From DATLGB01 sp038258425 (lineage in GTDB: Bacteria; Actinomycetota; Thermoleophilia; Solirubrobacterales; Solirubrobacteraceae), in the NCBI GenBank assembly GCA_038258425.1, contig JBBSPV010000014.1, forward strand, positions 11,241 through 75,240: 64,000 nucleotides of DNA. Reading direction: 5' to 3'. Position numbers and translations under genes: made by a program. Positions 14,800 to 22,400 of the stretch are shown here, piece after piece (the first letter of the stretch is position 1; each line of letters starts with the position of its first letter). The notes under the pieces are model-generated. The model made no database searches, was not told the origin of the DNA, and saw nothing but the letters and a program-made list of their open reading frames with translations.

Positions 14800-15573
14800 G
14801 TGACGAGCATCCTCTTCGTCGGCGACGTCGTCGGCTCGCCCGGGCGGCGCACGCTGCGGACGCTGCTGCCGGCGCTGCGGGAGGAGCTCGGGGTCGACTT
14901 CGCCGTCGTCAACGGCGAGAACGCCGCCGGAGGGGTCGGCATCACCGCCAAGACCGCGGAGGAGATCTTCGCCGCCGGGGCCGACGCGATCACCCTCGGC
15001 AACCACACCTACCGCCACCGCGACGTCTACCGCTACCTCGACGAGCGCCAGGCGATCGTCCGCCCCTACAACTACCTGCCCTCCCAGCCTGGCCGCGGCA
15101 CGTGCGTCGTCGAGCTCGACGGGACCTCGCTCGGCGTGATCAACCTCTCTGGCAACCTCTACCTCCACGCCGCCCGGCCGGCCTTCGTCGAGGTCGAGAA
15201 CGCCCTGGAGGAGGTCCGCGACGCCGACCACGTGCTCGTCGACGTGCACGCGGAGGCGACGAGCGAGAAGGTCGCCATGGGCTGGAACCTCGACGGCCGG
15301 GTGACGGCGGTCGTCGGCACCCACACGCACGTGCCGACCAACGACGCCCGGGTGTTGCCGCAGGGCACGGCCTACGTGACCGACGTCGGCATGACCGGCG
15401 CCCGGGGCGGGGTCATCGGCGTGGTCAAGGAGCAGTCGATCGGCGTGATGCGCACGCAGATGCCGACGCGCTACGACCCCGCGACGGACGATCCGTGGCT
15501 CAACGCCGTGCTGATCCGCTGCTCGGCGCCCCGGCGGGCGGACTCGATCGAGGCCGTGTTGCGGGCCTTGTGA
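14800..15573 (+). CDS. ymdB: YmdB-family metallophosphoesterase
   Basis: This 257-residue enzyme matches the YmdB/TIGR00282 calcineurin-like phosphoesterases, known to hydrolyse 2',3'-cyclic nucleotides and to affect biofilm and motility choices in Bacillus. It begins T-S-I-L-F-V-G-D-V-V-G, has N-G-E-N-A-A-G-G and G-N-H-T-Y, and ends with the metal-binding G-T-H-T-H-V-P-T motif. GTG at 14800 fits the family start; an upstream ATG (14776) is possible but lacks a Shine-Dalgarno. Its TGA stop is embedded in the start of a repeat (GTGAGGTCG). It diverges from the AI-2E permease and converges with the phosphodiesterase gene. Confidence 0.92.
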   Translation: MTSILFVGDVVGSPGRRTLRTLLPALREELGVDFAVVNGENAAGGVGITAKTAEEIFAAGADAITLGNHTYRHRDVYRYLDERQAIVRPYNYLPSQPGRGTCVVELDGTSLGVINLSGNLYLHAARPAFVEVENALEEVRDADHVLVDVHAEATSEKVAMGWNLDGRVTAVVGTHTHVPTNDARVLPQGTAYVTDVGMTGARGGVIGVVKEQSIGVMRTQMPTRYDPATDDPWLNAVLIRCSAPRRADSIEAVLRAL

Positions 15574-15667
15574 GGTCGCCGGGAGGGAGGAGCTTGCGAC
15601 GACCGGACGGCGAAAGCCGGTTGGAGGGCGAAGCCCGTTCTCCCGAACCGTCGCCTGGCGACGTCAC
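15570..15667. repeat. stop-anchored repeats, loci D and E (convergent pair)
   Basis: The gap between two convergent genes is made of two repeat starts facing each other. On the plus strand GTGAGGTCGCCGGGAGGG starts at 15570 and holds the ymdB stop. On the minus strand GTGACGTCGCC starts at 15667 and holds the phosphodiesterase stop. The middle (about 15610-15643), read on the minus strand, carries GGGCTTCGCCCTCCAACCGG, the same block that is tandemly repeated at 17.1-17.4 kb. Confidence 0.75.
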
Positions 15668-17118
15668 CGCTCGAACGCTCCGAGGACCATCGGCGTGACG
15701 TCGCGCAGGGTCCACTGGCGACGGTCGGCCTTGTCCGGCAGGCCCGCGCCGGCCCACAGCAGCACGCCGTGGGAGTCGTTGGCGTGCAGGGCGCCGTGGG
15801 AGCCGCCGCCGACGTGGGCGCCGCGGCCCCAGTCCGTGAACTCGTAGCCGGGCTTCGCCGAGAGGAACACCTCACCGGCGCGCCGGCAGCGCAGCGCCGA
15901 CCAGATGCGCCCCAGAGCGTCCGGGTACGTGGCGGAGGTCACCTCGCCGTCGACCGTGCGCAGCTCCAGGGCGTCGAGCACGCCCTCCACCGACCAGCGC
16001 TCACCACGCAGATCGGTCAGCGGGCCGCCGGGCGAGAAGCGCAGCTCGCCCCGCCCCGTCCGGACGGCCGCCTCGCCGTCCGGGTGATCCGTGAGGTGGA
16101 GGGCAAGGTCGACGCCCTCCAGGCGCAGCGCCGCGCGCACGATCCGCTCGACGAGCTCGCGCTCGCGCGACCGATCCAGGACGTAGACGCTGGCCGAGCG
16201 CGAGGCCGGGCACAGCGCGATCTCGGCGTCCTCGGGGCGGCCGCCGTCCGCCGGCAGCACCGCGAAGTCCTCGAGACCGGCGAACAGGTCGATCTCCGCC
16301 TCCACCTGGCTCTGGGAGTGATCGGAACAGACGACGACCGCGTGCTCGGCCAGGAACGCGTCCGGGCCGCCGCCCGCGTGCATGAGGCGCTCGAGCTGGC
16401 GGTCGGCCTCGGCGAGCGACGTCACCTGGGCGAAGGGGCCGTTGCGGTGCGAATGCGTGTCGTTGTCGGTCAGCGACAGCAGCAGGAAGTCGAACAGGTC
16501 GTGCTCGACGAGGTAGGAGCCGACGCACCCGGCGTGCTGGTCGCGGATGCCGGGCAGGCCGAGCTGGGCGCGGCACCCGGTCCTGCGCGACGAGAAGAGG
16601 TCGGCGTAGAAGAACTCCCGCGGGCCGAGCACGGGCTTGCGGAACACCTGCGTGGCGATGCGGGCGAGGGCCGTCTCGACCGCCGGTTGATGCTCGTGGC
16701 GCCCGCGGTACATCAGGTAGGTCGTCCCGGCGGTGCGCACGTCGGCGTCGTCGAGCGCCTCGAACACCGTCCGCACGTCGCGCGAGAGGTGTTCGGCGTT
16801 CATGTTGTAGACCGTGTCGATCAGCGAGCGGCGGATGCCGAACGCCCGCGAGGCGCCGAAGCTCGTGCCGTACTCGACGTAGCGACCCTCCTCGCGGTGG
16901 AACCAGTTCATGGACGGGATGCCGTGGCCGTCGGGGCCCGCGCCGGTGGTGATCGAGGCGGCGCAGACCGGCGTCACGGACGGGAAGGCCGCGACGCACT
17001 CGTCGACGTAGTGCCCGCGCTCCATCAGGGCCCTCATCGCCGGCGCGCGCCCCGTCGAGATCGCCCGCTCGAGCATGGCGGGCTTCATCGCGTCGATGAC
17101 CGCCAACACCAGCTTCAT
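15664..17118 (-). CDS. alkaline phosphatase superfamily phosphodiesterase
   Basis: The 484-residue protein looks like a type I phosphodiesterase/nucleotide pyrophosphatase. Candidate metal ligands and nucleophile are visible in order: V-I-D-A (D9), F-P-S-V-T-P-V-C-A-A-S-I-T-T-G (nucleophile Thr/Ser region), L-T-D-N-D-T-H-S-H, C-S-D-H-S-Q-S, and a late G-S-H-G-A-L-H motif. No signal peptide is evident, so it may be cytoplasmic. The substrate is unknown; the family cleaves phosphodiester or phosphonate bonds. The gene is flanked on both sides by members of the same repeat family. Confidence 0.8.
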   Translation of the reverse strand: MKLVLAVIDAMKPAMLERAISTGRAPAMRALMERGHYVDECVAAFPSVTPVCAASITTGAGPDGHGIPSMNWFHREEGRYVEYGTSFGASRAFGIRRSLIDTVYNMNAEHLSRDVRTVFEALDDADVRTAGTTYLMYRGRHEHQPAVETALARIATQVFRKPVLGPREFFYADLFSSRRTGCRAQLGLPGIRDQHAGCVGSYLVEHDLFDFLLLSLTDNDTHSHRNGPFAQVTSLAEADRQLERLMHAGGGPDAFLAEHAVVVCSDHSQSQVEAEIDLFAGLEDFAVLPADGGRPEDAEIALCPASRSASVYVLDRSRERELVERIVRAALRLEGVDLALHLTDHPDGEAAVRTGRGELRFSPGGPLTDLRGERWSVEGVLDALELRTVDGEVTSATYPDALGRIWSALRCRRAGEVFLSAKPGYEFTDWGRGAHVGGGSHGALHANDSHGVLLWAGAGLPDKADRRQWTLRDVTPMVLGAFER

Positions 17119-17378
17119 CCCGTGTGACCCTCAGGAGACCGGGCTCCGCCGCTGTCCCGGCGTTCGCCCTCCGGTCGTCGCAAGCTCCTCAGAGCACGGG
17201 CTTCGCCCTCCAACCGGCTTTCGGCCTCCGGTCGTCGCAAGCTCCTCAGAGCACGGGCTTCGCCCTCCAACCAGCTTTCGGCCTCCGGTCGTCGCAAGCT
17301 CCTCAGAGCACGGGCTTCGCCCTCCAACCAGCTTTCGGCCTCCGGTCGTCGCAAGCTCCTCCCTACGGACGATGTCAC
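17119..17378 (-). repeat. tandem 57-bp array starting at a stop codon, locus F
   Basis: CCGGTCGTCGCAAGCTCCTC occurs at 17171, 17228, 17285 and 17342, a strict 57-bp period, with two or so base changes between units. On the minus strand the array starts GTGACATCG at 17378; its TGA is the stop of the DUF4126 gene. It ends near 17130 with GGAGCCCGGTCTCC. Because 57 is a multiple of three, the V-T-S frame stays open for 87 codons and would encode 19-residue repeats (S-L-R-R-P-E-A-E-S-W-L-E-G-E-A-R-A-L-R). There are no variable spacers, so this is not CRISPR. It fills the 256-bp gap between two genes. Confidence 0.9.
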
Positions 17379-17965
17379 CTGAGGATCCGCAGCCCGGCGT
17401 ACTTCTCGCCCTCGCGACGGCGGCCCCCGGCGGCGAGCCAGGCGAGGCCGCCGAGCACGAGCACGGCCAGCGGCGGGAAGAGCACGGAGACCAGCGCGGC
17501 GAGGAAGCCGACGCCCTCGCGGTACAGCGGCAGCATCGCGGCGGCGCCCGCGTCCAGCCGCGAGCGCACGCGGGTGAACAGCGGCTGGATCGCGCCGAGG
17601 GCGAAGAGCGCCGCGAGCGCACCGACGAGCATGCCCACGACGATCGGGCCGCCGTGGTCGGCGAGGCTGCCCGCGCCGAGCAGGACGGCGAGCGCGGTCG
17701 AGAGCGCCGCCACGACGTAGAGGCCGCCGCCCGTCTCGAGCCGAGCGTCACCTGCGCGCCGGCGGACGACGTCGAAGAGCACGAGCAGCACGAGGACGAC
17801 GAGCAGGAAGGCCGGCGCTTCGAGGAAGGCGAAGTCCGTGCCGTCGAAGTCGATGCCGAGGTCGGCGGCCGCCAGGGCGCCGATCAGCAGGGTCGGGAGG
17901 AAGGGCCGGATGCCGACCGCCGCGCCGATTCCGGCGGCCTGGAGGATGTCGAAGACGGTGTCCAC
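17375..17965 (-). CDS. DUF4126-type membrane protein
   Basis: This 196-residue integral membrane protein has about five hydrophobic segments. It begins V-D-T-V-F-D-I-L-Q-A-A-G-I-G-A-A-V-G-I-R-P-F-L-P-T-L, a pattern of the DUF4126 family, which has no known function. The GTG at 17965 is supported by AAGG eight bases upstream. It ends with a basic tail whose stop overlaps the repeat array. It is divergent from the aminotransferase gene, with a possible TACAGT -10 box near 17986. Confidence 0.65.
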   Translation of the reverse strand: MDTVFDILQAAGIGAAVGIRPFLPTLLIGALAAADLGIDFDGTDFAFLEAPAFLLVVLVLLVLFDVVRRRAGDARLETGGGLYVVAALSTALAVLLGAGSLADHGGPIVVGMLVGALAALFALGAIQPLFTRVRSRLDAGAAAMLPLYREGVGFLAALVSVLFPPLAVLVLGGLAWLAAGGRRREGEKYAGLRILR

Positions 17966-18034
17966 CTGCGGTACCTTGGCTCGCGGACTGTAGGGCCCGA
18001 GGGGTCGAGCGTCCGCCGTCGAAGCCCACCTGCG

Positions 18035-19399
18035 ATGCCCCGGCCCACCACCCAGCACGAGCTCGAGCGCTACGCGGGCCTGTTCGCCTCGCGCACCCGG
18101 GTCATGAAGTCCTCGGCCATGCGAGACATGATGGCGGTCACCGCGCGCCCGGAGGTCATCTCCCTGGCCGGCGGCAACCCCGACCTGTCGACCTTCCCGT
18201 CCGGCACCTTCGCCGCCGCCATGGACCGGATCGGACGCCACCAGCTCACGAATGCCCTGCAGTACGGTCCGACCGAGGGCGTCACGGCGGCCAAGGACTG
18301 CGTGGCCGAGGTGATGGCCGCGGAGGACATGCGGGTCTCGGGCGACGACCTGCTCATCACCACGGGCGGCCAGCAGGTCATCGACCTCATGTGCAAGACG
18401 CTGATCGACCCAGGCGACGTCATCATCGCCGAGGCGCCGACCTACCCCGGGGCGGTGCCGACCTTCTCGACCTACGAGGCGGACGTCGTGCAGGTCGAGA
18501 TGGACGACGAGGGGATGCGCATCGACGGGCTCGAGGCCGCGCTGGCCCAGCTCGACGCCGAGGGGCGCAAGCCGAAGTTCATCTACACCGTGCCGACCTT
18601 CCAGAACCCGGCCGGCGTGACGCTCTCGCTCGAGCGGCGCCGCCGGCTCGTGCAGATCGCCCGCGAGCGGGAGCTGCTCGTGCTCGAGGACAACCCGTAC
18701 GGCCTGCTGCGCTTCGAGGGCACCGGCCTGCCAACGCTGTTCTCGCTCGACGGCGGGGAGTACGTCGTCTACCTCGGCACGTTCTCGAAGATCCTCTCCG
18801 CCGGGCTGCGCCTGGGCTGGGTGGCCGCGCCGAGGCCCGTGCTGGCCAAGATGAACCTCGGCAAGCAGGCCGCGGACCTCTGCAGTGCCTCGCTGACCCA
18901 GCACTTCGTCGCGGAGTTCTTCGCCCAGGGGGACTGGCGGCGCTACGTCGCGGACCTGATCGGCATCTACCGACGCCGGCGGGACACCATGCTCGCCGCC
19001 CTCGAGGAGCACCTGCCCGCCGAGGCGACCTGGACGCGGCCACAGGGCGGCCTGTTCGTCTGGGCGACGCTGCCCGACTACGTCGACACGACGGACCTCC
19101 TGGCCCGGGCCCTGCGAGAGAACGTCGCCTTCGTGCCCGGCCGCGCGGCGTTCCTCGACGGCCGGGGCGGCAGCTCCATGCGGCTGAACTTCTCCGGGGC
19201 CGACGAGGCGGCCATCCGCGAAGGCGTGCGCCGGATCGGCAAGGTCGTACGCGAGCAGGTCGCGCTCTACTCGACGCTGACTGGCAGGACCGGCCCGCGG
19301 GCCGACGCGCAGGGGGGCGGTGCGGACGCCGGCGCCGTCCCGGCACCCGGCGCCGATGTCGTGGTGCCCCTCCGTCGCGCCGGCCGGCGCAGCGCATGA
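18035..19399 (+). CDS. PLP-dependent aminotransferase (LysN/ARO8-like)
   Basis: The 454-residue protein is a fold-type I class I/II aminotransferase. It has V-I-S-L-A-G-G-N-P-D near the start, Y-G-P-T-E-G, the T-T-G-G-Q-Q-V-I-D-L PLP-phosphate loop, P-T-F-Q-N-P-A-G-V, and the Schiff-base Lys in G-T-F-S-K-I-L-S-A-G-L-R-L-G-W. The nearest known functions are 2-aminoadipate or aromatic/valine-type aminotransferases. The C-terminal 35 residues are a low-complexity Gly/Ala/Arg extension beyond the fold. Its stop overlaps the start of a Ddl-like ligase (ATGA), so the pair may act on one amino-acid substrate; that link is inference. Confidence 0.88.
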   Translation: MPRPTTQHELERYAGLFASRTRVMKSSAMRDMMAVTARPEVISLAGGNPDLSTFPSGTFAAAMDRIGRHQLTNALQYGPTEGVTAAKDCVAEVMAAEDMRVSGDDLLITTGGQQVIDLMCKTLIDPGDVIIAEAPTYPGAVPTFSTYEADVVQVEMDDEGMRIDGLEAALAQLDAEGRKPKFIYTVPTFQNPAGVTLSLERRRRLVQIARERELLVLEDNPYGLLRFEGTGLPTLFSLDGGEYVVYLGTFSKILSAGLRLGWVAAPRPVLAKMNLGKQAADLCSASLTQHFVAEFFAQGDWRRYVADLIGIYRRRRDTMLAALEEHLPAEATWTRPQGGLFVWATLPDYVDTTDLLARALRENVAFVPGRAAFLDGRGGSSMRLNFSGADEAAIREGVRRIGKVVREQVALYSTLTGRTGPRADAQGGGADAGAVPAPGADVVVPLRRAGRRSA

Positions 19400-20343
19400 G
19401 CCGTGTCGCCGTGCTCAAGGGCGGGCGATCCCTTGAGCGCGGCGTGTCGCTGAACTCCGGCGCCCGCGTCGAGGACGCCCTCGCTCGGCTCGGCCATGAC
19501 GTCATGGGCCTCGACGTCGGGCCGGGGCTCGTCGCCGGCCTGCGCGCGGCGGGCCCGGACGTCGTCTTCGTCGCCCTCCACGGCGCCGACGGTGAGGACG
19601 GGACGCTGCAGGAGCTGCTCGAGCTCCTCGGCCTGCCGTACACCGGCTCGGGACCGGGCGCCTGCGCGCGGTCCTGGGACAAAGTGGTCACCAAGCGTGC
19701 GCTGCGGGAGGCCGGCCTGCCGACGCCGGCCTTCCACGCCTTCACCCAGGCGGCCTTCCGCGACCTCGGCGCCGCCGAGGCCCTGCCCGCGCTCGAACGG
19801 GGCCTCGGCTTCCCTGTGGTGGTCAAGCCCGCCCGGGGAGGCTCCTCGCTGGGCGTCAAGCGGGCGTCGGCGGCCGCCGACGTGCCGGGGGCGCTCGTCG
19901 CGGCCTTCGCTTACGACGACCGCGTGCTCCTCGAGCGGCACGTGGACGGGCGCGATCTCGCGGTCTCCGTGCTCGACGGCGAGCCGCTGCCGGTCATCGA
20001 GGCCGTGCCCGCCGATCACGGCGACTACGACTTCGAGGCGCGCTACGAGATCGGCCGCACGACGTTCGTCTGTCCCGCGGACCTGCCCGGCGACGTGGCG
20101 ACCCGCGTCCAAGCGCTGGCCGTCGACGCGTGGGACGTGCTCGGCTGCCGGGGTTTCGCCCGGGTCGACCTTATGCAGGAGGCCACCACCGGCGAGCTCG
20201 TGGTCCTCGAGGTCAACGCCGTACCTGGCCTGACCGACACGAGCCTGCTGCCGCAGGCCGCCGACGCGGGCGGCCTGGCCTTCGATGCACTCGTCGGCCG
20301 CGTGTTGGCGCTGGCCGATGTTTCACGTGTTGTCGCCCGGTGA
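19396..20343 (+). CDS. D-Ala-D-Ala ligase-like ATP-grasp enzyme (divergent)
   Basis: The 315-residue protein has the Ddl layout: an N-terminal V-A-V-L-K-G-G-R-S-x-E-R domain, H-G-A-D-G-E-D-G-T-L-Q, the P-V-V-V-K-P-A-R-G-G-S-S-L-G-V ATP-grasp loop, and the metal site E-V-N-A-V-P-G-L-T-D-T-S. It differs from the classical Ddl at 51941, which has S-S-E-H-E-V-S-L and N-E-L-N-T-L-P-G-F-T. This copy may serve another dipeptide or back up the cell-wall enzyme. It is coupled to an aminotransferase gene. Its last 26 nt overlap the next small gene and half of a split parS-like palindrome. Confidence 0.85.
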   Translation: MSRVAVLKGGRSLERGVSLNSGARVEDALARLGHDVMGLDVGPGLVAGLRAAGPDVVFVALHGADGEDGTLQELLELLGLPYTGSGPGACARSWDKVVTKRALREAGLPTPAFHAFTQAAFRDLGAAEALPALERGLGFPVVVKPARGGSSLGVKRASAAADVPGALVAAFAYDDRVLLERHVDGRDLAVSVLDGEPLPVIEAVPADHGDYDFEARYEIGRTTFVCPADLPGDVATRVQALAVDAWDVLGCRGFARVDLMQEATTGELVVLEVNAVPGLTDTSLLPQAADAGGLAFDALVGRVLALADVSRVVAR

Positions 20344-20716
20344 AACACCCTCCGCGCCGGCGCTGACCGAGCGCGAGAAGGGACTCATCGCCGGGCTCCT
20401 CATCGCCGAGGGGTCCTTCGGGGGCGACGGCCGGCAGCCGCAGCTGACCCTGCGCATGCACGTACGCCATGAGCAGCTGCTGCGTTGGCTCGTCGAGCGC
20501 TTCCCGCGGACGAAGCTCTACGGGCCCTACGAGCACGCCGACCGCAGCTACTTCCAGTGGATGGCGCGCGGGCGGGCGCTCGTGCTCGACGTCCTCCCAG
20601 TGCTCGAGGAGGTCGACGTCGAGGCGCTCGACGCCCACGCGGCACAGCGCATCGGCCGGATGCGCGAGCGCTACGCCGACTCGATCGCCCGGCTGGAGCG
20701 GCTGCGTCAGGGGTGA
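20318..20716 (+). CDS. small LAGLIDADG-like protein
   Basis: The 132-residue protein contains E-K-G-L-I-A-G-L-L-I-A-E-G-S-F-G-G-D-G (about 16-34), which is close to the LAGLIDADG helix and acidic residue. It is followed by a beta-rich stretch of L-T-L-R-M-H-V-R-H-E and a single F-x-W type core, as in half a homing endonuclease domain. Only one motif is present, so it would act as a dimer or as a domesticated DNA-binding domain. The ATG overlaps the end of the ligase gene; GTG at 20327 is an alternative. Not seen: an intron or intein host. A transferred selfish element or a WhiA-like regulator are both possible. Confidence 0.6.
   Translation: MFHVLSPGETPSAPALTEREKGLIAGLLIAEGSFGGDGRQPQLTLRMHVRHEQLLRWLVERFPRTKLYGPYEHADRSYFQWMARGRALVLDVLPVLEEVDVEALDAHAAQRIGRMRERYADSIARLERLRQG
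20319..20347. other. parS: split parS-like palindrome
   Basis: TGTTTCAC (20319-20326) and GTGAAACA (20340-20347) are the exact two halves of the bacterial parS palindrome TGTTTCACGTGAAACA. They are separated here by 13 bp instead of being joined. The left half continues into GTG, giving 11 of 16 consensus bases. It lies 2.5 kb from parB and about 8 kb from dnaA, the right neighbourhood for parS. No intact parS was found in the window. It can also form an 8-bp hairpin. Its binding by ParB is uncertain. Confidence 0.45.
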
Positions 20717-21492
20717 GGTCGGCCGCGGCCGGGGGCGAGCGCCGCCAGCGCGGCGGCGTGGAGGTGACCGTTGCTCGCGAGCGCGTGGCGGCTGTCGAGC
20801 GTGTCGCGGCCGTCCAGATCGCTGAAGCGCCCACCCGCCTCCTCCACGATCACCCGAGCGGGAGCGAAGTCCCACGGCTCGCCGCCGACGCTCAGGCCGA
20901 CGTCACTGCGGCCCTCGGCAACGTCGAGGAAGGCGTCCCCCGCACCGGACGCCACGCACCCGCAGACGGCGGCGAGGCTCGCCACCGGATGGCCGGCCTC
21001 GCCGCGCGCGAGCGCAGCGGACCAGTCGTCGTGCACCGTCGCCCGGCGCAGCACCGAGGTGGTCGACACCCGCAGGCGACGGCCGTCGAGGAAGGCACCG
21101 TGGCCGCGTGCCGCCCACCAGCGCCGCCCGAGCGCCGGCGCGCTCACGACGCCGACCACGACCTCCCGCCCCCGCACGAGCGCGAGTTGCACGTACCACT
21201 CCGGCCGGCCAGCGACGAAGTGGTTCGTGCGGTCGATCGGGTCGAGGAGCCATCGGGAGGCCGACTCCCCGCTGGGCCCTTCCTCCTCGCCGAGGATGGC
21301 GTGCTGCGGACGGACCTCGGCGAGGCGTTCGCGCCACGCCCGCTCAACGGCCCGGTCGGCGTCCGTCACGAGGCTGCCGTCGGCCTTCGTCTCGACGGCG
21401 AGGTCCGCGGCCCGAAAGCGCCGCATGGCGTGCGCGCCACCCAAATCCACCAGCGCCAGCGCGAGCCCGAGATCGTCGAGCCCGTCGGCCAC
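20707..21492 (-). CDS. inositol monophosphatase family protein (HisN-like)
   Basis: The 261-residue protein belongs to the Mg-dependent sugar-phosphatase family that includes histidinol phosphatase HisN and inositol monophosphatase. It has L-V-T-D-A-D-R, I-L-G-E-E-E-G, D-P-I-D-R-T-N-H-F-V-A-G and a late G-E-P-W-D-F-A-P motif. In the family the metal loop is D-P-I-D-G-T; here Gly is Arg, and the usual W-D-x-A-A has Pro. These may alter activity. It converges with the LAGLIDADG-like gene, overlapping by 10 nt, and its start is 3 nt from the DUF151 stop region. Substrate is unknown. Confidence 0.85.
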   Translation of the reverse strand: MADGLDDLGLALALVDLGGAHAMRRFRAADLAVETKADGSLVTDADRAVERAWRERLAEVRPQHAILGEEEGPSGESASRWLLDPIDRTNHFVAGRPEWYVQLALVRGREVVVGVVSAPALGRRWWAARGHGAFLDGRRLRVSTTSVLRRATVHDDWSAALARGEAGHPVASLAAVCGCVASGAGDAFLDVAEGRSDVGLSVGGEPWDFAPARVIVEEAGGRFSDLDGRDTLDSRHALASNGHLHAAALAALAPGRGRPHP

Positions 21493-21495
21493 GGC

Positions 21496-21981
21496 TCACT
21501 CGCCCCGGAAGTCCTCCGGGGTCACGTCGTCGAGGAACTCCTTGAACTTGTTCACGACGTCCTCCTGGTCCTCGACCTCGTGCTCGAACTCGATCGCCGA
21601 CTCGGCGATGACGTCCTCGGCGGCGAAGATCGGCGCCCCGGCGCGCACCGCCAGCGCGAGCGCATCGCTCGGACGCGAGTCGATCTCGACGTCACGGCCG
21701 GCCACGGACAGCGTGATCGTCGCGTAGAACGTGTTCTCGCGCAGCTCAGTCACCGAGACCTTCGCGCACGAGGCCTCGATCTCCCCGAGCATCTCGAAGA
21801 GCAGGTCGTGCGTCATCGGGCGCGGGGTGGTGGCGCCCTGGAGCTTCATGAGGATCGCCGCCGCTTCGGGATGGCCGATCCAGATGGGCAGGAACTTGTT
21901 GGTGTCGACGGCCTTGAGCAGCACGATCGGCTGCTTGCCCACCATGTCGAAGCTCACGCCGTAGATGACCATCTCCTGCAA
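21496..21981 (-). CDS. bifunctional nuclease family (DUF151) protein
   Basis: The 161-residue protein matches the DUF151 family, whose plant and mycobacterial members are reported as nucleases acting on RNA and DNA. It has L-K-A-V-D-T-N-K-F-L-P-I-W-I-G-H-P-E-A-A-A-I, R-P-M-T-H-D-L-L and the diagnostic I-D-S-R-P-S-D-A-L-A-L-A-V-R. TTG at 21981 was chosen because an AGGAG lies six bases upstream; the next ATG (21972) has AGGAG touching it, which is too close. The acidic C-terminal tail is typical. It is likely co-transcribed with the phosphatase-like gene that follows. Confidence 0.88.
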   Translation of the reverse strand: MQEMVIYGVSFDMVGKQPIVLLKAVDTNKFLPIWIGHPEAAAILMKLQGATTPRPMTHDLLFEMLGEIEASCAKVSVTELRENTFYATITLSVAGRDVEIDSRPSDALALAVRAGAPIFAAEDVIAESAIEFEHEVEDQEDVVNKFKEFLDDVTPEDFRGE

Positions 21982-22061
21982 GAAACGCTCCTGGTGCAGC
22001 CGGGGACCGAGGCGCCAGCATAGTCCTCGCCGGGCGCGCGGCCGGGGCTCCGGGCGCCCGG

Positions 22062-22400
22062 TCAGCGCTTGGTCGCCTTGAAGCTCCGGGCGCCGCTGCA
22101 CGGGGGCAGGCTCAGGTCGACCTTGCCGTTCGTCACCTTGCCGTGGCGCGGACGGCGGCACACGATCGTCGTGGTCTGGACACCTTGGAGACGGCCAGCA
22201 AACCGACCGTCAGGCGCAACCTCGACGCGCTTGACGATCGTGGACGAGACGGCGATGTACTTGTCCGAGACGCTGACGCCGCCGCTGCAGTAGGTGACGA
22301 CCGCGCCCGGAAGTTCGGCAGCTCCCGGCCCCGGCCGGCGACCTCGAAGGTCAGCTTGGACTTGCCCGCACCCACGTAGGCACGGTCGTCGCGCGTCCTC
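22062..22400 (-). pseudogene. possible decayed secreted-protein fragment
   Basis: Two minus-strand frames together read as one plausible sequence. G-A-G-K-S-K-L-T-F-E-V-A-G-R-G in one frame switches near 22310 to V-V-T-Y-C-S-G-G-V-S-V-S-D-K-Y in another, ending K-A-T-K-R-stop at 22062. The C-terminal part has evenly spaced Cys residues. No credible start is seen. I read it as a frameshifted remnant, possibly of an extracellular repeat protein; it could also be chance open frames in GC-rich DNA. Confidence 0.3.

Noticed and set aside
17119..17378. Regularly spaced repeats that could be a CRISPR array
   Set aside because: The whole 57-bp unit is repeated; there are no unique spacers and no cas genes nearby.
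17115..17378. 87-codon minus-strand ORF across the 57-bp array as a gene
   Set aside because: Its content is wholly the repeat; openness follows from the multiple-of-three period. Kept as a repeat, with translation left as a question.
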